Under the pieces are notes generated by a model. That model had not been told where the DNA came from. It did not search any database and saw nothing but the letters and a program-made list of their open reading frames with translations. From Actinomycetota bacterium (GTDB taxonomy: Bacteria > Actinomycetota > Thermoleophilia > Gaiellales > Gaiellaceae), in NCBI GenBank assembly GCA_005884575.1, contig VAWW01000067.1, positions 6,144-50,984 on the forward strand: a stretch of 44,841 nucleotides of DNA, written 5' to 3'. How positions within the stretch are numbered: position 1 is the stretch's first letter; each line of letters starts with the position of its first letter. The position numbers were made by a program, and so were the translations under genes. Shown here one piece after another: positions 8,358 through 16,106 of the stretch.

Positions 8358-9257
8358 GTGGGCCGGCGCTACCTCGTGATGCTGCTCGCGGTCGCGTTGC
8401 TCTGGGGCGCGTCCTTCATGTTCATCAAGATCGCAGTTCGGGAGCTCGCCCCCGCGACGCTGATCTTCGCCCGGATCGGGATCGCCGCGCTGACACTGGC
8501 CGTGATCGTGCCGGTCCTCGTCGGCGGCCGCCGGACGCTCGCCGAGATCAGGGCGAATGCCTGCTGGCTCGCCCTCGTCGGCGTCGTCAACATCGCGCTC
8601 CCCTTCTGGCTGCTCTCCTGGGGAGAGACGCGGATCGACTCCGGCCTCGCCTCGATCATCCAGGCGGCGGTGCCGATCTTCAACGCCGTCGCCGCGTTCG
8701 GGTTCTTCCACGAGGTTCGGGTCACCGGTGTGCGGCTCGCAGGCGTCGCGATCGGCTTCGTCGGCGTGGCGCTGCTCGTGGGCGCGCAGCCGCACGGCAA
8801 GGTGCTCGGCGCGCTCGCCGTCGTCGGGATGGCGTTCTGTTACGCGGTCGGCCAGTTGTTCGCCGGCAGGCATCTCTCGGACGTCCCGCCGCCCGTCGTC
8901 GCGCTCGGAACGACGGCCGTCGCCGCGACCGCCGCGCTGCCGCTGGGTCTCGTGCAGGCTCCGCACCACGTCCCGAAGTGGGAGACGATCGGCTCGGTCC
9001 TCGCGCTCGCGATCCCGCTGACGGCCCTCGCGTTCCTGCTCTTCTACGCGATCATCGCCGGGGCCGGCGCCGCGTATGCGTCGCTCGTCACGTATCTCGT
9101 GCCGCCGATCGCGCTCTCGTACGGCGCGATCTTCCTCGGCGAGCGCTTCGGCGCGGCGGCGCTCGGCGGGCTCGCCCTGATCCTCGCCGGCGTCGCGCTG
9201 GGCTCCGGAACCGTGCCGCTCGCGCGCCGGCGGCGCGAGGCTAGCCTCCCGTCGTGA
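8358..9257 (+). CDS. EamA/DMT-family transporter
   Basis: A 299-residue membrane protein with about ten hydrophobic segments in two repeated halves, as in the drug/metabolite transporter superfamily. The first half starts LLAVALLWGASFMFIKIAV, the classic EamA opening, and contains SLASIIQAAVPIFNAV-like sequence (here GLASIIQAAVPIFNAVAAF). The second half ends YASLVTYLVPPIALSYGA with the family's Pro-rich helix and FLGERFG. The substrate is unknown: members export amino acids, nucleosides or drugs. The GTG start has an AAAGGGA ribosome site 3 bases upstream and begins right before the first helix. Divergent from purL, with only 45 bases between the two starts. Confidence 0.85.
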   Translation: MGRRYLVMLLAVALLWGASFMFIKIAVRELAPATLIFARIGIAALTLAVIVPVLVGGRRTLAEIRANACWLALVGVVNIALPFWLLSWGETRIDSGLASIIQAAVPIFNAVAAFGFFHEVRVTGVRLAGVAIGFVGVALLVGAQPHGKVLGALAVVGMAFCYAVGQLFAGRHLSDVPPPVVALGTTAVAATAALPLGLVQAPHHVPKWETIGSVLALAIPLTALAFLLFYAIIAGAGAAYASLVTYLVPPIALSYGAIFLGERFGAAALGGLALILAGVALGSGTVPLARRRREASLPS

Positions 9258-9264
9258 GTCGCGC

Positions 9265-9951
9265 CTACAGCCTGGCCAGCACACGCTCGAGCTCGCGGCG
9301 CGGCCACTCCGCTTCGAGCTCGTAACCGCGCGTCTGGCTCCACTCGATGATGTGGCGCCACGCATCCGCGGCATCCGCGAGGCGTCCCTCTCGCTGGAGC
9401 AGGAACGCCCGGCTGTAGACAGAGCTCAGGCTCTCCGGATCGAGCTCGTGGGCGCGCTCCCAGTCGCGGAGCGCGTCCTCGACCCGGCCGGTGCCCGCGG
9501 CGACGTCGCCTCGGAGCTCGACGAGCCTCGCGTCGTCCGGGAACCGCCGCAGCGCCGCGTCGATCAGCGCCGCCGCCCGGTCGTAGCGACGCGCGTGGAC
9601 GTACGCAGTTGCGAGGACCCGAGCCGCTGTTACGTCGTCCGGCCGGTCCTGCGCGTACTGCTCGGAGATCGCGACGGCGTCGTCAGCCTGCTGCAGCCCG
9701 ACGTGCGCAGAGATGAGCTGGAAACGCGGCTTCGCCCAGTCCGGCTCGAGGCTGATCGCCTCCTCGTAGTGTCGAAGCGCCTCCCGGATCAAGAGCCGGC
9801 CGCGGCACTCGAGCAGATAGCCGTACGCGTTGTGGAGGCCGGCGTCTCCGGGATCGGCAGCGAGCGCGTCTTCGTAGAGGCGCTTTGCCTCCTCGAAGTC
9901 CGCGGCGTCGCCTCTCGCCTCGTAGCGTGCGAGCAGCTCCTCCTTCTCCAT
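9265..9951 (-). CDS. Tetratricopeptide (TPR) repeat protein
   Basis: A 228-residue soluble protein, probably all helical, made of TPR-like units: FEEAKRLYEDALAADPGDAG, LREALRHYEEAISLEPDW-like, YDRAAALIDAALRRFPDDA and VEDALRDWERAHELDPES. There is no signal peptide or catalytic motif, so a scaffold or protein-protein role is likely. The ATG start (MEKEELLARYEARGD) has no obvious ribosome site. A TACGAT -10-like box lies only 3 bases upstream, which is too close for the usual start point. Divergent from the gloA-like gene with 20 bases between starts; it converges on the EamA gene with 7 bases between their ends. Confidence 0.8.
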   Translation of the reverse strand: MEKEELLARYEARGDAADFEEAKRLYEDALAADPGDAGLHNAYGYLLECRGRLLIREALRHYEEAISLEPDWAKPRFQLISAHVGLQQADDAVAISEQYAQDRPDDVTAARVLATAYVHARRYDRAAALIDAALRRFPDDARLVELRGDVAAGTGRVEDALRDWERAHELDPESLSSVYSRAFLLQREGRLADAADAWRHIIEWSQTRGYELEAEWPRRELERVLARL

Positions 9952-9954
9952 CCC

Positions 9955-9964
9955 ATCGTAGGAT
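9955..9964. promoter_or_regulatory. Symmetric -10 box between the TPR and gloA-like genes
   Basis: ATCGTAGGAT reads TAGGAT on the plus strand (7 bases before the gloA ATG) and TACGAT on the minus strand (3 bases before the TPR ATG), sharing the central TA. The plus-side use is well supported by the spacing; the minus-side use is doubtful because the box is too near the start codon. Confidence 0.4.
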
Positions 9965-9971
9965 GCCCGAC

Positions 9972-10364
9972 ATGACGCGCTACCTCCACACCATGTACCG
10001 GATCACGGATCCGGCCAAGAGCCGCGCCTTCTACGAGGCGCTCGGGCTCGAGTTCCGCAACGAGATGGACATCGTCCGCAACGGCGAGAAAGAGGCGACG
10101 AACTACTTCTTCGGCGTGCCCGGCCAGGAGGAGGAGCTCGAGCTGACGTTCAACCACGACGGCCGCACGTACGACCTCGGCACCGGCTACGGCCACATCG
10201 CGCTCGCCGTCGACGACCTCGGTGCGGCGCTGACCCGCCTGAAGGCGCAGGGCATCGAGGCCGAGCGCGAGCCGTACCGGGTTCGCGAGGGCGGCTCGTT
10301 GCTGTGCTTCGTCCGGGATCCGGACGGCTATCGCATCGAGTTGATCGACCGCAGCGGGAAGTAG
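9972..10364 (+). CDS. gloA: Glyoxalase I (lactoylglutathione lyase-like)
   Basis: A 130-residue VOC protein closely matching the E. coli GloA pattern. It begins RYLHTMYRITDPAKSRAFY, and the four metal ligands align: His6 (LHTMY), Glu57 (ELELTFN), His75 (GYGHIALAVDD) and Glu123 (DPDGYRIELID). GloA isomerises the methylglyoxal-thiol hemithioacetal to a lactoylthioester. Glutathione is the classical thiol, but most actinobacteria use mycothiol, so the cofactor here is open. I choose the ATG at 9972 rather than 9963 because it lies exactly 7 bases after a TAGGAT -10 box, the leaderless spacing seen across the window, and because the family starts there. Confidence 0.88.
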   Translation: MTRYLHTMYRITDPAKSRAFYEALGLEFRNEMDIVRNGEKEATNYFFGVPGQEEELELTFNHDGRTYDLGTGYGHIALAVDDLGAALTRLKAQGIEAEREPYRVREGGSLLCFVRDPDGYRIELIDRSGK

Positions 10365-10566
10365 CTGCGCTGCGTCAGGCGGTGGGCGCACCGGCCGGAT
10401 CCAGCCGGTGGGACTTGACCACCACGTCCGGTCATGCCGCACAGCCGGTCCTGGTGGCCTACGCGAAGCACGGCCGCGTCGTCGCGCTCGGCATCGACGT
10501 TGCGGGCCACTAGCCGAAGACGAATCCATGCCAGCGAAGCCTGCTCCGGCGTGGCAGGGTGGCGCC

Positions 10567-11781
10567 ATGATCGACAGCGCGGACGTCGTCGTGATCGGCT
10601 CCGGCGGTCTCGGCGCCGCGACGGCGTTCTCCCTCGTCCGGCACGGCCCCCGGAACGTCGCGATCGTCGACAAGCACGAGATCGCGTCGCAGACCTCGCC
10701 GCGGGCTGCCGGCCTGATGAGCCACGCGCGAACCAGCGACCTGATGGTCCAGCTCGTCACGCAGGCCGGCAGCAACCTCAGGCGGTTCACCGAGGACACC
10801 GGACAGCCGCTGGACTGGACGCAGTCGGGCAGCCTCAAGGTGGCCCGGCGGGCGCAGGACGTCGACGTGATCGAGAGCGACGTCGCGCGCGGCGACCGGC
10901 TCGGCCTGGACGTCGAGCGCATCTCGCCGGACGAGGCGCACCGCCTGAATCCGTTCCTCCAGACCAAAGGCGTGCTCGCGGTGATGCGCGTCGGCGACGA
11001 TCTCTACTTCGAACCGTCGCAGGTCGCGATCGGGTTCGCGCGGGGCGCCGAGGCGGGCGGGGCCACGCTGTTGCCGCACACCACGGTCACGCGCGTCGAC
11101 ATCGAGGACGGTGAGGTTGCTGCTGTCGAGACGGACCGGGGGACGATTCGCACCCGGGTCGTCGTCGACGCAGCCGGCGCGTGGACGCGGCAGGTGGCCG
11201 AGGCGAGTGGGATCCACATACCGATCCTGCCGACGCGCCACCAGCTGTTCGTCACCGAGCCGCTCGAAGGAGCGAGCGCCGATCTGCCGATTGTGCGCGT
11301 GGTGGATGCAGCGGTCTACGTGCGTCCGTGTGACGGCGGGCTCCTCTGGGGTGGCTTCGAAGCAGATCCGCACTTCTTCGAGGTCGACGCCCTGGGCGCG
11401 AGCTTTCAGATCGAGGACACACCGCTCGACGCCGAGGTGCTCCTGCGGCTGGGCGAACAGGTGGCGGAGCAACTTCCGATCCTGCTCGAGGCGAAGGTTC
11501 GCGAGCACCGCGGCGGGATTCCGACGATGACGGGCGACGGCGAGCACATCGTCGGCCCGGTGCCGGGCGCGCGCGGCTTCTTCGTCGCGGGCGGCTGCAA
11601 CGTTGCCGGGCTCTCGGTCTCGCCGGCGATCGGCGAGGCCCTCGCAGCGTGGATCGTCGACGGCGAGCCTCCGATCGACCTCGCGCCGCTCTCGATCACG
11701 CGATTCGCCGAGCCATATCCGGAGGAACGGCTCGAGCGGGACGCCGCGTGGCAGTACCGTCACTTCTACGGAGCGGCGTGA
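10567..11781 (+). CDS. FAD-dependent amine oxidoreductase (DAO / sarcosine-dimethylglycine oxidase type)
   Basis: A 404-residue flavoprotein. VVVIGSGGLGAATAFSLV near the N-terminus is the FAD-binding GxGxxG, preceding HEIASQTSPRAAGLM, which resembles the covalent/flavin-contact region of the sarcosine/dimethylglycine oxidase group. VVVDAAGAWTRQVAE is the second family motif. GIPTMTGDGEHIVGPVPG and FVAGGCNVAGLSVSPAIGE form the C-terminal flavin-contact block. The likely reaction is oxidation of a secondary or tertiary amino acid such as sarcosine, dimethylglycine or glycine; the exact substrate cannot be told. No folate-binding domain follows, so it is not a full dimethylglycine oxidase. The ATG is preceded by CAGGGT 6 bases upstream. 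Its stop overlaps the DUF1697 start (GTGA). Confidence 0.82.
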   Translation: MIDSADVVVIGSGGLGAATAFSLVRHGPRNVAIVDKHEIASQTSPRAAGLMSHARTSDLMVQLVTQAGSNLRRFTEDTGQPLDWTQSGSLKVARRAQDVDVIESDVARGDRLGLDVERISPDEAHRLNPFLQTKGVLAVMRVGDDLYFEPSQVAIGFARGAEAGGATLLPHTTVTRVDIEDGEVAAVETDRGTIRTRVVVDAAGAWTRQVAEASGIHIPILPTRHQLFVTEPLEGASADLPIVRVVDAAVYVRPCDGGLLWGGFEADPHFFEVDALGASFQIEDTPLDAEVLLRLGEQVAEQLPILLEAKVREHRGGIPTMTGDGEHIVGPVPGARGFFVAGGCNVAGLSVSPAIGEALAAWIVDGEPPIDLAPLSITRFAEPYPEERLERDAAWQYRHFYGAA

Positions 11782-12314
11782 CCCGCCAGGTCGCCCTCCT
11801 CCGCGGCGTCAACCTCGGCCGGAACCGGCGCCTGCTGATGGCCGAGCTGCGCGAGGTCGTCGACGCGCTCGGGTACGACGACGTGCGGACGCATCTCCAG
11901 AGCGGCAACGTCGTCCTCACGAGCGGGAAGAAGCCCGCGACCGTGAAGCGCGAGCTCGAACGCGCGATCGCGGACAAGCTCGGCCTCGAGACCGAGGTGT
12001 TCATGCGCACGCGGGACGAGCTCGCAGCCGTGATCGCGCGCGACCCGCTCGGCGCAGTTGCGGACAACCCCGCCCGCTACCGCGTCAGCTTCCTGTCCGC
12101 CAAGCCCGGGGCGTCGATTGTGCGCGAACTCGCGAATGCCGACGTCGAACCCGAACAGTTCGTCATCGACGGCCGGGAGGCCTACGCCTGGCTCCCCGCG
12201 GCGGTCCAGCGGTCGAAGGTCGCCGTGCTGCTCTCGGAGCGTAAGCTCGGCGTGACCTCGACCGTGCGCAACTGGAACACCCTCACGAAGCTGCTCGCGC
12301 TCGCAGATGGCTGA
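11778..12314 (+). CDS. DUF1697 family protein
   Basis: A 178-residue protein beginning MTRQVALLRGVNLGRNRR, the diagnostic opening of DUF1697 (uncharacterised, widely distributed in bacteria). It goes on with MAELREVVDALGYDDVRTHLQSGNVVL, also a hallmark, and ends TVRNWNTLTKLLALA, the usual family C-terminus. No biochemical function is established for the family. The GTG start overlaps the preceding oxidoreductase stop (GTGA), indicating translational coupling, and its 3' end overlaps the next gene by 8 bases. The three genes 10567-12906 therefore look like one operon. Confidence 0.88.
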   Translation: MTRQVALLRGVNLGRNRRLLMAELREVVDALGYDDVRTHLQSGNVVLTSGKKPATVKRELERAIADKLGLETEVFMRTRDELAAVIARDPLGAVADNPARYRVSFLSAKPGASIVRELANADVEPEQFVIDGREAYAWLPAAVQRSKVAVLLSERKLGVTSTVRNWNTLTKLLALADG

Positions 12315-12906
12315 CGACGAGTTCCTGGTCGACTCCCCGCTCGTACGGGCGTTCGTCGCGGACACGCTCGCGGTCGTCTCGCGGCAGCCGGCGCCCGTCG
12401 CGGCCTGTGACCTGATCCGGCCCCGCTTCGCCGAGCTGCTCGCGGCCGACGGCTGGCTCCCGGCCGAGTTCCAGGAGCCGAGCCCGGAGAGCGGCATGGG
12501 CGGCGGGATCGGGCAATGGTTGCTCTACCGCGCCGGCGACGGCTCGCTGTCGCTGTTCAGCCTTGTCGTTCCCGCAGGCGCCCAGACCCCGGTCCACGAC
12601 CACCTCGCCTGGGGACTCGTCGGCCTCTACCGCGGCACGCAGGACGAAGAGATCTACGCGTACATGGACGGCGAGCTCGTTCCGTCCGAGCGCCGCGCGC
12701 TCGGGCCCGGCGATTTCTACGCACTGATCCCGCCGCAGGACGACATCCACCGCGTGCGCACGACGTCCGCGACGGCCTCGGTGTCGATCCACCTGCTGAC
12801 GAACGACACGGGCTGCATCTGGCGCCACGCGTACGACCCGGCGACCGGCGACGTGACGCCGTTCCGCTCCGGCTACGCCAACGTCGACTGCCCGGACCAG
12901 ACCTAG
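12307..12906 (+). CDS. Cysteine-dioxygenase-type cupin (thiol dioxygenase-like)
   Basis: A 199-residue cupin. The first metal motif is TPVHDHLAWGLVGLYRG (two His ligands), and the third His is in DDIHRVRT, matching the three-His iron site of the cysteine dioxygenase / 3-mercaptopropionate dioxygenase superfamily. VSIHLLTNDTGCIWRHAYDPATG is the usual C-terminal strand region. These enzymes add O2 to small thiols such as cysteine or 3-mercaptopropionate. The exact thiol cannot be told; the N-terminal helical part (residues 1-65) is typical of the bacterial group. It overlaps the upstream DUF1697 gene by 8 bases. The tail ends CPDQT, just before the promoter of the next gene. Confidence 0.8.
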   Translation: MADDEFLVDSPLVRAFVADTLAVVSRQPAPVAACDLIRPRFAELLAADGWLPAEFQEPSPESGMGGGIGQWLLYRAGDGSLSLFSLVVPAGAQTPVHDHLAWGLVGLYRGTQDEEIYAYMDGELVPSERRALGPGDFYALIPPQDDIHRVRTTSATASVSIHLLTNDTGCIWRHAYDPATGDVTPFRSGYANVDCPDQT

Positions 12907-12917
12907 CGCAGCGCAGC

Positions 12918-12947
12918 TTGACTCCCGGCAAGCGTCGGTCGTATCGT
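12918..12947 (+). promoter_or_regulatory. Probable promoter of the BNR-repeat gene
   Basis: TTGACT (12918-12923) and TATCGT (12942-12947) are separated by 18 bases, a good match to the vegetative promoter layout. Transcription would start near 12954, giving an untranslated leader of nearly 60 bases with a GGAGGGG ribosome site. The contrast with the leaderless genes elsewhere suggests separate control of this secreted protein. Confidence 0.45.
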
Positions 12948-13010
12948 CGTCCGACTCTCTCACTGCGGCGGGAGCAGGGAGTCGGGTCATACAGCTGAGA
13001 GGAGGGGCGG

Positions 13011-13028
13011 AATGAGACGTGTCTCATT
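13011..13028. repeat. Inverted repeat covering the BNR gene start codon
   Basis: AATGAGACGTGTCTCATT has perfect 8-base arms around a 2-base centre, and the ATG start codon lies inside the left arm. As RNA it could form a short hairpin hiding the start; as DNA it could be an operator. It may also be chance. Confidence 0.4.
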
Positions 13029-14405
13029 CGTGGGCGTCGTCATCGCTCTGTCGGCGCTCGCAGCGATCTCGATCGCGCGCGCTGCCGGCGCGCCGACGCT
13101 CGTGTCGGCAGCGAGTCCTTATACCGCGTGCACGGCCGGTCTCGGCACCGGCACGACGTACGTCAATGCCGAGGTCGAGCCGTACGTCGCGATCAGCCCG
13201 AAGAATCCGAGCGTCATCGTCGGCGCGTGGCAGCAGGATCGCGCGTCGAACGGCGGGGCAAACGGCCTCGTCGCGGGGTACTCGTCCGACGGGGGCGCGA
13301 CGTGGAACGAGACGCCGCTCCCGTTCGACAGCTGCGCCGGGGGTCCCGTCTACGAGCGCGCATCCGACCCCTGGGTCTCCATCGGCCCCGACGGGATCGT
13401 CTACGCGAACGCCATCAGCTTCGACCGGCTCGACAATCGCAACGGTGTCTTCTCGGCGGTCTCGAAGGACGGCGGCAAGACGTGGGGCAACGTCGTCGGG
13501 CTGCAGGTCTACGAGACCAACGGCGGCCAGTTCTCTACGGACAAGAACTCGGTGACGGCCGATCCGAATCGCAATCGCACTGCCTACGCGGTGTGGGACA
13601 CGCTCGTGCTGGCGACCGACAATCCGGACGACAACCCGCGGACGTCCGCCTACACGGGCCCCGGCTACTTCTCGAAGACGACGGACGGCGGCAAGACGTG
13701 GAGCGCGCCGCAGGTCATCTTCCCGACGAGCCAGAACAACCAGACGATCGGCAACCAGATCGTCGTCTCGCCCGACGGGACGCTCTACGACGTCACGGAC
13801 TGGATCGTCCATCCGAACTCCGTCGTGAACACGAACGCGAACGTCGCGTTCGTCAAGTCGACCGACGGCGGGACGACGTGGTCGGCACCGCAGAAGATCG
13901 CGCAGATCAAGACGGCCGGCGTGGTCGACCCGAACACCGGTGCGACAATCCGGACCGGCGACATCATCCCCGAGCCGGCCGTCGATCCCGTCAGCGGCGC
14001 ACTCTATGTCGTCTGGCAGGACTCCCGCTTCAACGGCGGCCACTACGACGAGGTCGCGATCTCCCGCTCGACGGACGGCGGTACGACGTGGAGCGCGCCG
14101 GCACGCGTCAGCTCGCCGACGGGGAGGCCTGCGTTCACGCCGATGGTCCGCGTGAACGCGGCCGGGGCCGTGGGACCGACTACTGGATCACATTCTCGAA
14201 CGACGGCGGCCGCACGTTCGGTGGCGAGCAGCACATCAGCGGGCCCTGGGACATGCTGACTGCGCCGTACGCCGTCGGATACTTCGTCGGCGACTACGAG
14301 GGCCTGGCCGCCTCCGGGACGACGTTCCGACCGTTCTGGGTGCAGGCGAACTCCGGCAACACCGCAAACCGCACCGACGTCTTCACGACGACGTTCGCGC
14401 CGTAG
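13012..14405 (+). CDS. Secreted BNR/Asp-box repeat (sialidase-like propeller) protein, frameshifted
   Basis: An N-terminal signal peptide (MRRVSFVGVVIALSALAA...IARA) leads to a repeat protein with six Asp-box motifs of the form SxDGGxTW: SSDGGATWNE, SKDGGKTWGN, TTDGGKTWSA, two STDGGTTWSA and SNDGGRTFGG. These mark blades of a beta-propeller as in sialidases and related exo-enzymes. No sialidase catalytic Arg triad was identified, so enzymatic function is unproven. The reading frame breaks near 14172-14174: the first frame stops at 14259, while the sixth Asp-box and C-terminus (WITFSNDGGRTF to DVFTTTFAP) are in another frame. Adding one G to the GGG run restores AVGTDYWITFSNDGG. The start has a strong GGAGGGG site. 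Confidence 0.72.
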
Positions 14406-14410
14406 CCCGA

Positions 14411-14446
14411 GCACTGGGGGAGCGAGTGCACCCGCTCCCCCAGTGC
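14411..14446. terminator. Strong hairpin terminator after the BNR gene
   Basis: A perfect 14-base-pair stem (arms 14411-14424 and 14433-14446, beginning GCACTGGGGGAGCG) with an 8-base loop, 5 bases after the BNR gene stop. There is no T run, as is common in high-GC actinobacteria. It separates the BNR gene from the MOSC gene. Confidence 0.7.
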
Positions 14447-14468
14447 CGTCGTACGCGATACTGGAAGC

Positions 14469-15014
14469 ATGTCCGCGACGGCCGACGAGCTCCAGACCGG
14501 CCTGGAGCGGATCCTGCGGTCGCCGTCCTCCGACGGGACCGTCGAGCTGATCGTGCGCCGGCCCGCGGTCGACGAGCGCGAGGTTGTCCACGAGGCCGAG
14601 CTCGACGTGCGCGCCGGACTCGTCGGCGACACGTGGTTGGACCGGGGGAGCCGCGCGACCGAGGACGGTTCCGCGAATCCGAAGGCGCAGCTGACGCTGA
14701 TGAACGCCAGGCTCGCCGATCTCGTCGCCGGCGCGCGCGAGCGATGGCCGCTCGCCGGCGACCAGCTCTACGTCGACTTCGACCTCAGCAAGGAGAACGT
14801 GCCGCCCGGCACTCGCCTCGCCGTCGGGACGGCGGTGATCGAGGCGACCGACGATCCGCACACGGGCTGCGCGAAGTTCAGCGCCCGCTTCGGCTCGGAT
14901 GCGCTCCGCTTCATCAACTCGCCGCAGGGCCGCGCGCTCCAACTCCGCGGCATCAACGCGCGCGTCGTCACGCCAGGTCGCGTCCGCCAAGGCGACGCGA
15001 TCCGCAAGTTCTAG
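14469..15014 (+). CDS. MOSC domain protein
   Basis: A 181-residue protein with the C-terminal features of MOSC (molybdenum cofactor sulfurase C-terminal) domains: VGDTWLDRG early, then IEATDDPHTGCAKFSARFG with the conserved Cys of the family, GRALQLRGINARVVTPG, and a final VRQGDAIRKF strand. MOSC proteins bind or hand on molybdenum cofactor or sulfur, often in molybdenum hydroxylase pathways or detoxification. FdhD and a MobA-type enzyme are also encoded in this window (27.9-29.5 kb), so molybdoenzyme chemistry is plausible for this organism. The ATG is preceded 6 bases upstream by GATACT, a leaderless arrangement. It ends 1 base before a convergent gene. Confidence 0.82.
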   Translation: MSATADELQTGLERILRSPSSDGTVELIVRRPAVDEREVVHEAELDVRAGLVGDTWLDRGSRATEDGSANPKAQLTLMNARLADLVAGARERWPLAGDQLYVDFDLSKENVPPGTRLAVGTAVIEATDDPHTGCAKFSARFGSDALRFINSPQGRALQLRGINARVVTPGRVRQGDAIRKF

Positions 15015-15015
15015 C

Positions 15016-15609
15016 TCAGCCGGTGCGCTGGAGCGCGCTCGTCAGCGCGGCGAGCGTCTGCGTTCCAAAGATGCCGTCGGCCGTCAGGTTGTTCGCCTTC
15101 TGGAACGCCACGACCGCCTGCTGCGTTGCCGGGCCGTACGTGCCGTCGGGCTTGCCGGGCGAGTGACCGAGCTTCGCGAGCGCCCGCTGGAGCGCGACCA
15201 CCTGCGCGCCCGTGTCGCCGGGCTTCAGCGTCGTCGTCGGCCCCTTGACCACGGTGGACGGGGCGGGCTGGGTCGAGCCGCCGGCGGTCGTCGCCGGTGC
15301 GGGAGCGGGAGCGGTGCTTGTCGTCGCCGTGGAGGAGTTGCTGCTCGAGAAGACACCGCCCGCGGCGAGCCCGATCAGGAGTACGACGAGCGCGAGGACT
15401 CCGACCGCGGCTGCCGCCTGCCGTCGCGTCAGCTCCTGACCGCCGACGCGAAAGCCGCCGCCGCGGTCGAGATCCTCCCCGGTCAGCCAGTCGTCGACGG
15501 CGGTCTGATCCTGGTCGGCCGGGACTCGCGGTCGACGCTCCGGAGGCACGCGCGGCTCGTCGAACCAGTCATCGGGGTCCGGGCCGGGCGGTTCGTCGCG
15601 ACCAGCCAT
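15016..15609 (-). CDS. Membrane-anchored peptidoglycan-binding protein
   Basis: A 197-residue protein. An acidic, Pro-rich cytoplasmic N-terminus (about residues 1-65) is followed by one transmembrane segment (AAAAVGVLALVVLLIGLAAGG). A Ser/Thr/Pro/Ala-rich linker leads to a C-terminal peptidoglycan-binding domain (GDTGAQVVALQRALAKLG, GTYGPATQQAVVAFQKANNL, DGIFGTQTLAAL), matching PG_binding_1. It probably tethers something to, or senses, the cell wall; no catalytic domain is present. I choose the ATG at 15609 (MAGRDEPPG) over an upstream GTG at 15618, because it lies exactly 7 bases after a TACCGT -10 box (15617-15622), the leaderless spacing used widely here. Confidence 0.83.
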   Translation of the reverse strand: MAGRDEPPGPDPDDWFDEPRVPPERRPRVPADQDQTAVDDWLTGEDLDRGGGFRVGGQELTRRQAAAAVGVLALVVLLIGLAAGGVFSSSNSSTATTSTAPAPAPATTAGGSTQPAPSTVVKGPTTTLKPGDTGAQVVALQRALAKLGHSPGKPDGTYGPATQQAVVAFQKANNLTADGIFGTQTLAALTSALQRTG

Positions 15610-15648
15610 GCTCGTCACGGTAATGCGAAGTATGGACGACGCCGATGC

Positions 15649-16062
15649 CTAGGAGTGCCGCGCGAGCCGATCGACGACCTTATCGACGACCTTCCGCTCG
15701 GCGCGGAGGGCCATGCCGACGAGATCGAGCTCCTCTGCCGGCACCGCGGCGACCGCCGCCCGGTTCGCCTCGTCGTGCGGCGTCTCGAACAACTCCTTCG
15801 TGAAGATCGCGAGCTGCTCGACGCCGCGCTGCATCGCGCGCTCGTACGCCCGGCGCAGCGCCGCCCGGTCGGCCTCGAACACCAGCACCGGCTGCCGGAA
15901 CATCGGCAGATACCGGTTGCCCGAGCCGTCGACGTACGGCTCTCCGACGACGCTCGGCACGGTGCCCGCGATGCCGCTGACGAGGAACGCGGTCACGTTG
16001 GCCCGCTGCCAATTCGCCAGGTCCGTGCGAAGGACGACTGCCAACTTCATGTCGAATAACAT
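15649..16062 (-). CDS. DUF2000 family protein
   Basis: A 137-residue protein with the DUF2000 pattern: MKLAVVLRTDLANWQRANVTAFL at the start, SGIAG, GNRYLPMFRQPVLVF, then a helical C-terminus ending VVDRLARHS. DUF2000 has a peptidyl-tRNA-hydrolase-2-like fold; its function is not established. Two starts are possible (16062 giving MLFDMKLAVV, or 16050 giving MKLAVV). The second fits the family better, while the first lies nearer the TAGTAT -10 box (16074-16079, minus strand). It is divergent from a MarR regulator, and an inverted repeat lies between them, so it may be the MarR target. Confidence 0.75.
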   Translation of the reverse strand: MLFDMKLAVVLRTDLANWQRANVTAFLVSGIAGTVPSVVGEPYVDGSGNRYLPMFRQPVLVFEADRAALRRAYERAMQRGVEQLAIFTKELFETPHDEANRAAVAAVPAEELDLVGMALRAERKVVDKVVDRLARHS

Positions 16063-16063
16063 G

Positions 16064-16084
16064 ACAGTTCGCGATACTAACTGT
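16064..16084. promoter_or_regulatory. Inverted repeat between DUF2000 and MarR genes (candidate MarR operator)
   Basis: ACAGTT (16064-16069) and AACTGT (16079-16084) form 6-base inverted arms around 9 bases. The right arm touches the minus-strand -10 box TAGTAT (16074-16079), and the site is just upstream of the plus-strand -10 box TAACGT (16094-16099). The position suits a repressor acting on both divergent promoters; MarR proteins commonly bind such palindromes. Confidence 0.45.
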
Positions 16085-16106
16085 TCGTCACGCTAACGTA
16101 CTCGTT

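Noticed and set aside
9955..9960. TACGAT as the TPR gene promoter
   Set aside because: It is only 3 bases before the TPR ATG, so the transcript would start after the ATG. Kept only as one half of a symmetric box.
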